NCBI GenBank assembly: GCA_029204045.2
Contig: JAQNDB010000096.1
Coordinates: 62,001 to 126,000 of the forward strand
DNA length: 64,000 nt
Reading direction: 5' to 3'
Origin: Tillandsia leiboldiana
Taxonomy: Eukaryota > Streptophyta > Magnoliopsida > Poales > Bromeliaceae
Within the stretch, counting starts at the first letter, position 1. Every line of letters begins with the position of its first letter. Below, piece after piece: positions 7,098 to 18,068 of this stretch. The notes under the pieces were generated by a model. That model was not told the origin of the DNA. It ran no database searches and saw only the letters and a list, made by a program, of their open reading frames with translations. Both the position numbers and the translations under genes were made by a program.

Positions 7098-10000
7098 TGT
7101 AATACTCGGGAAAATTGTGTTAGTGTAAAGAGTGTTTTCCAGGTGCGAATGTGTGTGAGGAAACAAAATTAACCTTAGTGGTGTGTACCGGTGTACGGAT
7201 GGCACAGTTGCCGAAGCACAAATTCTGCCTTTCCGATCCGAGTCTGATCTCGGAAATCTGAGGTCGCCAGTGCGACCGTCTCATCGAATCGAGTGGAAAT
7301 GGTATAGACCGTTTGCTGATCCGACGGTCGGATCGTCCGGAAATCAGCAAGAAAACTAGTGGGACCCACGACTTAAGTGAATAGTAAAATGAATAGTAAC
7401 CCCTGATTTCGGTCCCCTCTTGATCGGTCGTTGGTCATTTCACTATCCAAAATCCAAACCTAGCAGTATGAGTAGACGATTCTAGCTAATTTTGACGTTC
7501 TGAGCGCAATGGCGCTGGCGGAATTTCCGTCTAACGACCCTAGGGTCTCGAAAAACGCGTTAAACTGTATTTTGGTACAGTGTTTTTGGACCAAGAATTT
7601 ATCCGGGCGTTTTCTCGAAAAACAAAAATCGCTACCTGATAGGTTTCGTCGAGCCGGACGTCATGGCGAAGTCCTTTTTTTCGATTTGATGGCTAAAATA
7701 ACTCGAAAAGTGCGAAAAACAATGAAAATACGGTATTTTGCACAAAACACCTTATAGGTTATGCTCCGTTTTGCGTGCCACTGCTTGGAGAGGGACTTAA
7801 TGGTGAAAGAGAGCTGCTATGAAGGACTGGGCTCAAAGGGTTAAGAGTTAAAGGACTAAATTGCAATTGTGCATATATACATTATATATTATGCATGTTA
7901 GGGTTAGGGTTCCTTTAAACCCTAACCCCGCAGCCCGAGCCCCCAGCCGCAACTCAACTCCTTCCACCCCTTCTGCTGCACTCCCCAGAGCAGCAACCGG
8001 CCGCTGCCGCCACCTTCGTCGCCGGAGAAGAAGAAATAAGAAGAATATTATTCTTCTCGGGTTGGTTGTGTTGGGAGCATCAAGCAGAGCTCTGATTGCA
8101 CCAAGCCTCTTCTGAGGGTGTTTCCGTGCGTCTAAAACCCGAGCCGAGACCCAGCTCCGACGGGAGCCGCCGCGGAGTCATCTTCTCCATTGTTGCTCCG
8201 GCGAGGTAAGGTTTTTTTTGGAGAATGTTTGGTTATTTTGGCCCGTGTGTGTGTGTGTGGTTCCTGATGTTGAGTGGGCTCTCTCTGTGAAGTCCGAGCC
8301 GTCGCCGCGCCTCCGGTAGCCGGCGGAAGAACTTGGTGCGGGAAAATCTTGTTTTCGGCCGATCTTGAGAGCGGAGTTTTTTCGATCATTGAAAACACGA
8401 TCGGAACCATTGTTTCTCTTCTCTTCATCGACTGCAACTCACCTGCAAAGTTTGGGGAAGATCGGTTGAGGGACCGCGCCGTACGGGGATGCCCTAGAAC
8501 CGACTTTTTGTGCACTTCGCCGGAATTCCCTCAACCGGCGCCGCCGCTCGACCCCGTCGCCGACCACCACTGCAGGAAGGTCCCTGGCATCCAGCAGAAT
8601 CTTTTGGTCCAAGTTGCAGAGGCTCGGGTGCACCGGACCGGATTCCGCCATTAGAGCTCTAGTTTTCCGGCGAAATCATTTTCCGGCCAACCCGAAGCTT
8701 CGCGAGGTGGGAAACCGACTCGGGTATGTTCTTATGGTTAAGTTGGAGCTTCCCATTCCTTTGCATGCAAACTTGAACGTGGGAATTTTCTGTTTTGTAG
8801 TTGCACCCTTTTCTTTGGCCGAGCATCACCACCACCGCCGCCGCCGCTTCGGACTGCCGGCCACCGTTTCGGGTAAGCTCTAAGTGTTAATTAGAGACTT
8901 TCTACCATTTTTGTTTAGGCCTAGAACCCTTGGTAATTGAACTGGCTCAACCTTGTTTAAGGTTGAGGATAATTGGGCTTTTCTCCGGCCGCCGCCGTCT
9001 TCGGCCGCCGGCGCCAGGTTTGGCCGTGACCAACCTTCATCTGCAAGGGCTCTTGACCATGTGCTCACCTCTGTTGCAGGGTTGAAGTTGTTTTGATCCA
9101 AGTTGCCCAAACCAAGCTCCTTGCCTTGTGGTGGTGTTGCTCCGGCGAGCTTTCCGGCCGGTCTCCGACACGCCCAAGGTGAGCCCTCGACTCAGTATAT
9201 TATCCAGAGCATGATGCTCACTTTTAGTTCAAATCTGGTCAAGTAATATGTGAGTGTTAGTAGAGTGATAATTGAGGGTTTAAGTGATTATGGGCCAATT
9301 TTGTTTGTGGGCCTCTTGTCGGCCCAAACTTGTGAGCACGGGTTCCGCCTCGTCAAACCAGACGCGCTGAAATTTACGGCGCTGTCTTTGGTTTCCTGGT
9401 TTGGAAGAACGAGCCAAAACAACGGTTAAAAAAGGTGTATTTATAGCAATAATTCAATAGAGGAAATTGTGATTTGGTCCCAGTCTGCCCAAACATCAAA
9501 ATTATGATGTCTAGGGACAGCAGGTGTAGTTGGACGATATTTGGGTATTTTTAAAACGTTGGCGGGTCATGATTGGAGGTCCAGTGGATTTTTCGGGAAC
9601 TTCGGCTTAAGCCTAGGGTCGGCTAAGTGCCCGTATTAGCGAGATGTTATTGTAGTGTTATCGGGATGGGTATGAGTGAGTCTAGTTCTGATCACAGCTT
9701 CTGTTCAGGGCCCAGCAGTTCAGCACCAGCCCCCCGGTAGTCTAGGGGGAGTTCGGGATCGGCCTGCATTCAGGTGGGTTTTCGTTTGAGACTTAGCGTC
9801 GGGCTTCCGACGGTTGCAACTACTTCTGATTTTACGTTTAACTGTGCTAACGTGGATGGTATTTATGGTCCTTGCTATTAAGTTATACTTTGTATATTTG
9901 GCGATCTTTATGGTTCATTACTATCGGTTTTATCTGGTGTACTTGGTTACTATGCTCGAGGCTGCAGCACGCGCACCCGCGGTTTGGCCACCGCAAAGGG

Positions 10001-10592
10001 TGCGCTTTTCCGGAAAAGTGGTCTATGACTCGTGTAAACCCACAAGGGGACGTAGTGGGGGCCCCCGCAGGTGGGGGGTTTGAGGCGCCAAGGTGCGAGC
10101 GGTGGCTCTTTATGAGCGGTGGCTCTTTATGAGCGGTGGCTCTTTGTGAGCGGTGCGACCAGTCGACGTAGATGCTCGTCGTGGTCAAATTTTACAGGTG
10201 TTCGTGTTTCTCCTCCCTTCTTGGGAGGGTGGTTGCTCCGGATCGTCTGACGGTCGGCTTTACTACTTTTCCTGCTTTATTTTGGTATTATCGTGTCGCT
10301 GACTTCCCACTCCGTGACAGGTTCCTCCACGGGTGAGAGCTAGGCGACAGTGAGGCCGAGTCAGGAGCTTTCGGGTCCTTCGAGATCCCAGACGGTGTTT
10401 CCCTTTCTGTCGCATTTCATTTATTTCTTGTAGACTATTGTGTGGTTCTCGATACCCTCGTGGGGTCGGTGTGGATGTCGGTACTCTACTCTTTGGTTAT
10501 GTGGATGTTAATTTCTTATCTCTGTTGGGCCGTATTTCAAAAGGAAAGAAAGAAAAAGAAAAAGAAATTGCGAAAATCATTTTCAAAACTTG

Positions 10593-10746
10593 GGTGTCGT
10601 GTGGGCACCGTTTTCAAAACCCTGTGGATTTATGGATTTTAGAAGACAGATTTCAAAACCTGAGTGTCGTGTGGGCACTGTTTCAAAAACTCTGTGGATT
10701 TATGGTTTTCGAACTGTTTTAGAAACCCGGGTGCCGAGTGGGCACC
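10593..10746 (+). other. Three small LTR hairpins in series
   Basis: GGTGTC-GTGTG-GGCACC (10593-10609), AGTGTC-GTGTG-GGCACT (10663-10679) and GGTGCC-GAGTG-GGCACC (10730-10746) are all fully paired. The first pair is G-C or A-U, changed on both sides, and the fifth is U.G or C-G. Confidence 0.7.
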
Positions 10747-10876
10747 GCTTTAAAAAATTGTGGATTTATCCTTTCAAATTGATCGGCCTTGATAATGGGT
10801 ACGTTGTGTAAGCATTGAGAACTGTTGTGATTGAATAAACTACTATGATTGCATGTTGTATTAGCTGCGACGCCGT

Positions 10877-10925
10877 GCATATACAGAGGAGACTCTGCCC
10901 ATTTGTAGGGTGATTCTGTATATGC
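10877..10925 (+). other. Long LTR-end hairpin, reference form
   Basis: GCATATACAGA (10877-10887) pairs perfectly with TCTGTATATGC (10915-10925). GGCGGGTCTG follows directly at 10926-10935. Compensated variants are at 3439, 38831, 45086 and 62011. Confidence 0.7.
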
Positions 10926-11039
10926 GGCGGGTCTGGGCACGCACCGGGGAAGAAAAAAAAAAAAAAAAAAAAATTAATACGCAAAACAAATCCTTTTTCG
11001 TTGATTGTTTCCGCTGAGTGAAAACCCCGAGGCGTGACA

Positions 11040-13771
11040 GTCACGCCCCGGGGGTTTCATTAAGCGGACGACGGCCCCTGAAAAGATTTGAATTGGCGTA
11101 TATATTTTTTTTTTGAAACCAAACTCCCCGGTGCGTGCCCAGACCCGCCGCATATACAAATTCACTCTGCGAACGGGATTTTCATTCAGCGGAAACGGTT
11201 CACAAAAGTATGTATTTGGCATGTAATTTTTTTTTGAAAAGCCTTCTCCCCCGGTGCGTGCCCAGACCCGCCGCATACACAGAGTCACTCTGCACACGGA
11301 CAGAGTCTCCCCTATATATGCACGGCGTCGCGGCTGGTACAAGGTCCAAACACAGTCAACAATTCAATCACAACAGTTTCTAACATACACACATGCACAA
11401 CACTGAATAAATCACACGGCCGATCAGTTTTAAAGGATAAATCCACAGTTGTTGAAACGGCGCCCACCCGGCACCCAGATTTTGAAAACCAGTTTCGAAA
11501 GCAACATAAATCCACAGGGTTTATAAAACAGTGCCCACACGACACTTAGGTTTTGAAGTCCATTTTCACAATCCATAAATCCACAGGGTTTTGAAAACGG
11601 TGCCCACACGACACCCATGTTTTGAAAACAGTTTTTGCAATCTTTTCTTTTGTTTCCCTTTCTTTTCTTTTGAAAAACGGCCGAACAGAGATAAAAAATA
11701 AACTCAACATCCACATAACCAAAGAGTAGAGTACCGACATCCACACCGACCCCACGAGGGTATCGAGAACCCACAATAGCCTACTAATAGTAAATGAAAT
11801 GCGAAATACAGGAGTAAATACAGTCTAGGGCCTCCATGGATCCAAAGACTCCTGTCTCGACCTCACCGTCGCCTAGCCCTCACCCCTGAAGGAACCTGTC
11901 ACGGAGTAGGTAGTCAGTGACACGATAATAAAGCACGAAAGCAACAAGGTGTAAAAATAAAGCAAACCGTAGTAAAACCAGGGCGACCGCCCTCATCGTG
12001 CAATCGACAGTATCCCCTCCCCCCCCTGCATAACCTGAACCGGGCACCTGCCCCGGCGACCCAGACCGAGCACCAACCTCAAGAAAGAAACCCAAGCCGA
12101 GTACCAACCTCAAGAGAGAGAACCAAACCGAGCACCAACCTCGGGAAACCAGACCGAGCACCTACCTCGGTAAACCACGCCGAGCACCTACCTCGACGGG
12201 TCGCACCGCTCACACCTTGGCGCCTCAAACCCCCCACCTACGGGGGCCCCCACTACGTACCCTCGTGGGTATACACGGGTCATAGACCACTTTTCCGGAA
12301 AAGCACACCCTTTGCGGTGGCCAAACCGCTGGTGCGCGTGCTGCAGCCTCGAGCATCGTAACCAAGTACACAGAACAAAACCAACAATAATGAACCATAG
12401 AGATCATCAAAGGTTAACCCAGTTAGTCGAGCAATTTAAATATATTTACAGTTTTCAAATCCCGACCCTAACCTCAGGACGAGTACTCACAATATGATAA
12501 TCATAACCGTAACGAAATTGTGCATAAAGGGGTTCTAAGGGTGTACCCACCTGAAACGCGAAGAAGAGGGTGTGCGGAACTCCCGCTAAAACACTCCCAC
12601 CCTGTGCCCGAAAAAAGCCACAGTAAGTAATAATGTTAAAAACATCGTCATGATCAAAAACACTGAAAAACGGAGCGAAAGGGGCCACAAACGAAGCTTC
12701 TGGACTCCTTTTCTGAAGTCTGGTGCACGGGTCCAGGCGTGGACCAGGTCCACGACGCAGAGGAGGCGGCGGCGCAGACCGGGCTCACCCAGGGAGCGTG
12801 CACCAGGCGGAAACGGGCCGGGCCGGTGCACGGGCTGAGCGCGCACCGGGCTAACGCGTCTCCGGACGCGGCGGCAGCGCCGGGTGCACGCCCGTGCGTG
12901 GACCGCGCTGTGCGGGCCGGGCTGGCGCATGCGCCCGTGCGCCGGGTCCGCGCATTCGGGCCGCGGACATGTGCGCCGGGTGCACGCCGGTCCGGTGGAC
13001 CGCGGGAGGGCCAGCCGTACGGGATGAACAGTGAGTCCCCGTTTTCGCCCTTCGCGGCTCCGGTTGCGACCCTGCGACCACGGCGACTGCGGCGACGACC
13101 CCGAGAACACGATAACGGCGGCGGCAGCCTCCCGTTTGACAATGGCGGCGGCGACTTCCCGTTATCAACCTCGCATCGCACGCGACATCGACAAGAGAAC
13201 CCCACAACGGAAAAACCTGAAAATATGAACCACTCACCCTGATTCGTTGGAGAAGGAGTAAGAAAAATAATCGTCCCCTCCTCGCCTCCTTACTCGATCA
13301 AAACCGCGGAAAGGAAGCCGTTCTCCTTCCCTCTTCGTGTCTCTCCGCCTGGATCCCCCACGCCGCCTTCTTGGAAAGAGAGGAAGAGTGAATTAGGGTT
13401 TTCCGCTCGCACTCAGAAAGACCTAACGCACGACCAAAGAGAAGTGGGAAAGAACCCAAAATCCCCAACTCAAGAATAAATCGATCGGGGTGCGGACCAG
13501 CGGTCCAATTTACCTCGAAAAGCGTGCCGATCGCCCGCACGCCTTCTATTGCACCCGGAACAGCTAGCAACCTTCAAAAATTTATTCTTGGAGATCCCGG
13601 GGTCGGAATTCGAATCCGATCACGCCACCGCTCTCCATTTCGCGAGCACTAACACCTAAAAATACCCGCGAGCCCCGACGGTCTGCCCAGAAAATCTCGA
13701 ATTTCAACCCCCCCTAATAAAAAGGTTCAATTAGGACCCAAAACGAAAAACCGGAGGGTCGGGGTACTACA
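11040..13771 (-). repeat. Family A LTR on the minus strand, head-to-head with the previous LTR
   Basis: On the minus strand it starts TGTAGTACCCCGACCC (13771) and ends GGGGCGTGAC (11040). It shares the family A modules: nested GC hairpin (12303-12336), small hairpins (about 11450-11620) and long hairpin. Its 3' end is double: 11041-11160 and 11175-11330 are two versions of the LTR-end module from different subfamilies. The stretch 12690-13250 is GC-rich and gives long open frames with no recognisable protein. At the junction the sequence GACAGTCACG joins the ends of two LTRs. Confidence 0.65.
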
Positions 13772-15238
13772 AAATAAATAGAATAACCCAATAACATAAA
13801 AAGATGAAAAGTCCGATCGTAGAAAGATCCCGTCCGATCATCTCGGAAAGCGTGCCGGCCACTTAACACGAATTCCGATGCACCACTCAAAGGCAAACGC
13901 TTTGACCCCCATTCCGGGAGATCCGTACATCGGAATCCGAATCTGTTCGCTTTGCCGTCCCCCATTTTTCGAGCTCAATCGCAAAAAAATACTTGCGGTC
14001 CAGGCCAGTCCATTTCAGAAAACACAGTGAAAAGTTTTCCTAACAATCCCGTCATAAAAGAAGGTATACAAGGGCAAGGAAACGCCAGGACTCTACAGGA
14101 CACGGTGTGCCCGCTGACGGTGTTCACGCATTTGGTGCGGCTGTTATCATAGCAGATCGTTGCGCCGTTTTTTTTTTCGAACCCCTTCCTCTACCGACGT
14201 TCGGGTCGTGGTTTGGAACGGTGACGGGTGGTAGTGCAACCCACCGGTGTTTGTTAATGGGGCGGCCGTTTGTCGGTCGTGGGTAACTGGACAGCCGTTT
14301 GTCTAACTGTACCTTCTAGGTCTTCTGGTGTTAGGTTATAGAGGGTAGTCGGCCGATTCTCTTTGTACTATGGGCAAGATATGGGTGGGAATGAAGTTTC
14401 GTCCCCTATGGTTGTACCCTTAGTCCGGCTTTTTACCGTAGACACTGCGATGGTTGTAGAAATCGTCGTGTCGGGGTCTCGGGGTGCTCCGTTGGGTTAG
14501 AGAGGAAGACCACCGGGGCTAGTAAACCTTTCCGTTTGGGCTCGTTTTCGGTTAGAGAGGTCGTGCCTTGTTTCGCACAAGTGTGCGTAAGTGGCGACTT
14601 TTATTGGGGGGCTTACTTCTGACGCTGGGTGGTGCCAGGTAGCTCTGGGTCGAGTTCCTTGGTTCTGCGCAAGAGGGCCGGTTAGGTTGCCCCATTAGTG
14701 GGTAGGCGCGTGATCCCTCGAGTGCGTTTAGTGAACCTAGGCAACTTTTGACAAGGTTCTTCTCGCTGTTTCCATTGCTTGTCTTCTTCCGACCCTCTAG
14801 GTTTCAGATGGATAGTCTACAGTACCTGGAGGTGATTGTTGAGCGGACCTAGAACTAAGATTTTTTCCTAGTTGGGAGTGTCACGATTTGGACTGGAAGT
14901 TTACCGCTCGATTCGATGCCCGGTGCTTGGAGGGGCAACGGATTGGGATCAAGAGTTAGTGGTTATTTAGAGTGACGCACCCCGTCGGTGCCAGGACGGA
15001 GGTAGGACCTTACCTTGTGGAGTTGTCGCCAGCTTCCCATGACTAAAGCATAGCCTTGAGGCCTAGTTTGGGAGCGTTTTGGGTCGTTGATCTTTTGGGG
15101 CAGGTGTGGTTCAAGGGGATCTGTCGACTGCTTGGAGCTTCGGCACTGGTCACTTTCGGCTAGGATGCCCTGTACGCAGCTCTTTCTGTGGGGTAGACCT
15201 TGTGGTAGGTCTTAGAGCTGAAAATGGATATTTTAGAG
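13772..15238. other. Degraded retroelement sequence, mostly unassigned
   Basis: No reliable open frame. The only landmark is GAAGTTTCGTCCCC at about 14393-14406. This is the reverse complement of the GGGGACGAAACTTC motif that marks the 3' end of the internal region, so part of it is probably the minus-strand interior of an old gypsy element. 13772-14150 resembles LTR-head sequence in base composition, but I cannot align it. Confidence 0.35.
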
Positions 15239-15830
15239 GTTTCTGTCAGCCGAAATGGTTCACAAAAAGGTATGTATTTGGTGCCTAAATTTTTTTGAAA
15301 AACCTTCTTCCCCGGTGCGTGCCCAGACCCGCCGCATACACAGAATCACTCTACAAACGGACAGAGTCTCCTCTGTATATGCACGGCGTCGCGGCTAGTA
15401 CAACGTCCAAATCAGTCATTATTTCAATCACAACAGTTCAACATACGTACATACATACATACATGCACTAAAACCGAAGTATTCTCACGGCCAACCAGTT
15501 TGAAAGGATAAATCCACAATTGTTAAAAATGACGCCCACTCGACGCCTAGATTTTTAAAACCAGTTTCGAAAACAACATAAAACCACAGAGTTTTGAAAA
15601 CAGTGCCCACTCGACACTTAGGTTTTGAAATCCCTTTTCGAAATCCATAAATCCACAGGGTTTTGAAAACAGTGCCCACACGACACTTAGGTTTTGAAAA
15701 CGGTTTTCAGAATTCTTTTGAGTTCGTTTTCTCTTTTTCTTTTCGAAAGCGGCCCACGGAGAGAGGAAAGGAAGTTTAATAAATAAGCAGAAGTTTGCCG
15801 AGGTAGGTGCTCGGTTGGGATGCTTCACTG
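15239..15830 (-). repeat. Family A LTR fragment, minus strand
   Basis: Inverted relative of 5740-6280. It starts inside the LTR terminus (TTTCTGTCAGC), includes the long hairpin, a CATA microsatellite (15443-15465), three small hairpins (about 15532-15690), and stops within AGGTAGGTGCTCGGTTGGGATG. There it joins Cassandra sequence at the primer-binding site. Confidence 0.7.
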
Positions 15831-16243
15831 ATACCAATTGTGACGCCCCACTTCCCAGGAGGTCACCCATCCTAGAACTACTCTAGCTCTAGCACGCTTA
15901 ACTCTCATAACCTCTTGGATACTGCTACCATCCAAAATGCTATAGCCGGGTTAAGAGATTTAGTCCTATCATATCATTTATATATAGGAATAATCCAAAT
16001 TTCAGGGGTGTCACATTCTTCCCCCCTTTAAGCCTTGACGTCCACGTCAGGCTCAAACACACTCACAAGCACCCGGCAATGTGAGACTCGTCTCGCTAGC
16101 CTTAGCCGACCTTGTGGGGAGCTGCACTCCACCCACAACGGTCATTAGCCGGGGAGCCTCGCTCTACCCGCTATATAACCCTGGCTCAGCCGAGACTCAT
16201 CTCACATTTCCGGCTGGTGAATGTCTCTGATACCATCTTAATC
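15831..16243 (-). mobile_element. Chimeric Cassandra fragment: one LTR plus interior, joined at primer-binding sites
   Basis: One Cassandra LTR (15839-16015) and the interior (16016-16243) are present, with polypurine tract and 5S-like segment. At 15831-15838 the minus strand reads LTR end, then ATTGGTATCAG, then family A LTR sequence. At the other end Cassandra's ATTCACCAGCCGG follows a family A LTR end with the family A spacer and GGTATCAGAG. Both joins fall inside the primer-binding site. Confidence 0.75.
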
Positions 16244-17437
16244 TCTCACGCCCCGGGGGTTTCATTAAGCGGAAAACGACCACTAGAAGGATTTGAATTT
16301 GCGTATAATAAATTTTTTTTTTGAAACCAAACTCCCCCGGTGCGTGCCCAGACCCGCCGCATATACAAATTCACTCTGCGAACGGGCAGAGTCTCCTTTA
16401 TATATGCATGGCGTCCTGACTACAACAACCATACAATCATCACTTTAACCACACTAGCCCAACAGTCGAATACATACAACCATTTCCCATAAGTATTAAA
16501 GAGGCCGTGTGGGCACCGTTTCTAAACCTTGTGGATTTATCATTTCAAAACTAGTCGGCCTCTTTAATACTTATGGGAAATGGTTGTATGTATTCGACTG
16601 TTGGGCTAGTGTGGTTAAAGTGATGATTGTATGGTTGTTGTAGTCAGGACACCGTGCATATACAAAGGAGACTCTACCCGTTCGCAGAGTGAATTTGTAC
16701 AGTTCGGGGTCTCCAGTGACCCAGATACTCCTGTCTCGGCCTCACCGTCGCCTAACTCTCCCCCCCTGAAGGACCCTGTCCCAAAGTGGGAAGTCAGCGA
16801 CACAATAATGGTAATAAAAGCAGGGTAAAGAAATGCGTCCAACCGTAAACTATCCGGAGCAACCACTCTCCCAAAAAGGGCAAAAAACCACGCCACCTGC
16901 AAAAACCTAATCCGGGCACCTACCCCGGCATCCCAACCGAGCACCTACCTCGGCAAACCACGTCGGGCACCTACCCCGACGGGTCGCACCGCTCGCACCT
17001 CGGCGCCTCAAAACCCCCCACCTGCGGGGGCCCCCACTATCTCCCCTCGTGGGTTTACACGGGTCATATACCACTTTTCCGAAAAAGCGCACCCTTTGCG
17101 GTGGCCAAACCGCGGGTGCGCGTGCTGCAGCCTCGAGCAAAGTAACCGAAATACCCAGAGCACTCAATAATCAGATTATAATGACTGTCATGTTAGCATC
17201 ATTAAACGTATACTCAAAAGTAAATGCAAACTACCGGAAACCGACGCTAAGCCCCAAAAGTAAAACCCACCTTGAAGTCCGTCGAACGAACCACCTGAAT
17301 GTAGGCCGATCCCGAGCTCTCGCTAGGCTACTGGGCGGCTGGTGCTGAATAGCTGGGCCCTGAATAGCAACTGTAGTCAGAACTAAACTCACTCATACCC
17401 ATCCCGACAACACTACAATAACATGTCGCTAATACGG
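16244..17437 (-). repeat. Family A LTR, minus strand, with internal foldback
   Basis: The minus strand ends GGGGCGTGAGA at 16244 (ACA changed to AGA). The 5' side is lost at 17437, where copia internal sequence begins. It matches 4556-5640 in the opposite orientation, including the nested GC hairpin (about 17086-17120). The piece 16508-16699 is flipped to the plus strand, creating the large inverted repeat listed separately. Confidence 0.65.
16364..16699. repeat. 144-bp inverted repeat around a 48-bp loop
   Basis: Arms 16364-16507 and 16556-16699 are nearly identical in reverse complement, with a handful of differences. The loop is a plus-strand piece of the small-hairpin unit. A transcript from either side would fold into a long double-stranded stem. 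Confidence 0.75.
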
Positions 17438-18068
17438 GGAACTTAGTTCTTACAATTTTTGAACTGTTAACTCCCTTTCATTTTTGTAATTTTGGCTATG
17501 TTTGGTGACAAAAAGGGGAAGAGAATTATGAACTGGTTTGACAATGACAATGGTTGACAATGGTCAGTGTGAGAACTTTGAACTTTGGGACACTAAAACT
17601 TGGAGGTAAGTATACAACAACTTTGGTTTTGTACTGTGAATAAATGCATGCCTCTAACTATTCGACTAACTATTTGGGCATGTAATATTACTAACAAGTT
17701 GTTGTTGACTAACAAACTTATGACATTTGGAGTTTAATGCTTAGAAGATATGTCTATTTCTAATTGGTATTGTAATACATATCTACTTTTATAAATGTCA
17801 TGGTGAGTATAAACTCTATGTCTCTGTTTGGTTTTTGAATGCTAAAATTCTTGAGGTATCTAACGATTTCTCTTGTTAAGAATTATTTCTTTTGCAGAGA
17901 GTACAGATGTCTAAGTCTAGAGTCTGTTTTAGGAGTTTATCTCGTGTATTCATTTTTATTTGGATCTCAAATGTAAATTTTTGTTGTATGGTGACAGCAA
18001 CAAAAATATCTTTTTAAATTTTCTTAAGTGGATTTATGTTTTGTCACGAAACCGCCAAAGGGGGAGAT
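17438..18068 (+). mobile_element. 3' internal tail and polypurine tract of a Ty1/copia element
   Basis: AT-rich, non-coding sequence with GACAAAAAGGGGAAGAG near 17508, then CCGCCAAAGGGGGAGATT (18052-18069) just before the LTR start TGTTAAGG. This tail is typical of SIRE/Maximus copia elements, where a long AT-rich 3' region precedes an AAAGGGGGAGAT tract. The rest of the interior is missing: at 17437 it is joined to a family A LTR. Confidence 0.7.

Larger units (their letters stand above)
7098..11039 (+). repeat. Full-length family A LTR (3.94 kb)
   Basis: It starts TGTAATACTCGGG immediately after an internal 3' end and closes with GAGGCGTGACA. Modules in order: palindrome GATCCGACGGTCGGATC (7318-7334); AT-rich part; GGTTAGGGTTAGGGTT (from 7900); GC-rich stretch with splice-donor-like sites (7990-9180); nested GC hairpin (9971-10005); three small hairpins (10593-10746); long hairpin (10877-10925); GGCGGGTCTG; a run of A. 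A gene-like look in 7900-9200 comes from GCC-rich LTR sequence, and no conserved protein is visible. It directly abuts an oppositely oriented LTR, with no visible target duplication. Confidence 0.75.

Noticed and set aside
7900..7930. Telomere-like GGTTAGGGTTAGGGTT
   Set aside because: Only two or three units, at a conserved place in family A LTRs (also 35640 and 63092), so it is an LTR feature and not an interstitial telomere.
8040..9200. Possible host gene with GCC-rich first exon (also 35690-36950, 41990-43200, 63120-63900)
   Set aside because: The sequence recurs in several LTRs between clear LTR ends, with indels that break any frame between copies.
15106..15288. 60-codon plus-strand frame before the family A fragment
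   Set aside because: It crosses from unassigned decayed sequence into the reverse complement of an LTR end, so it is a chance fusion.
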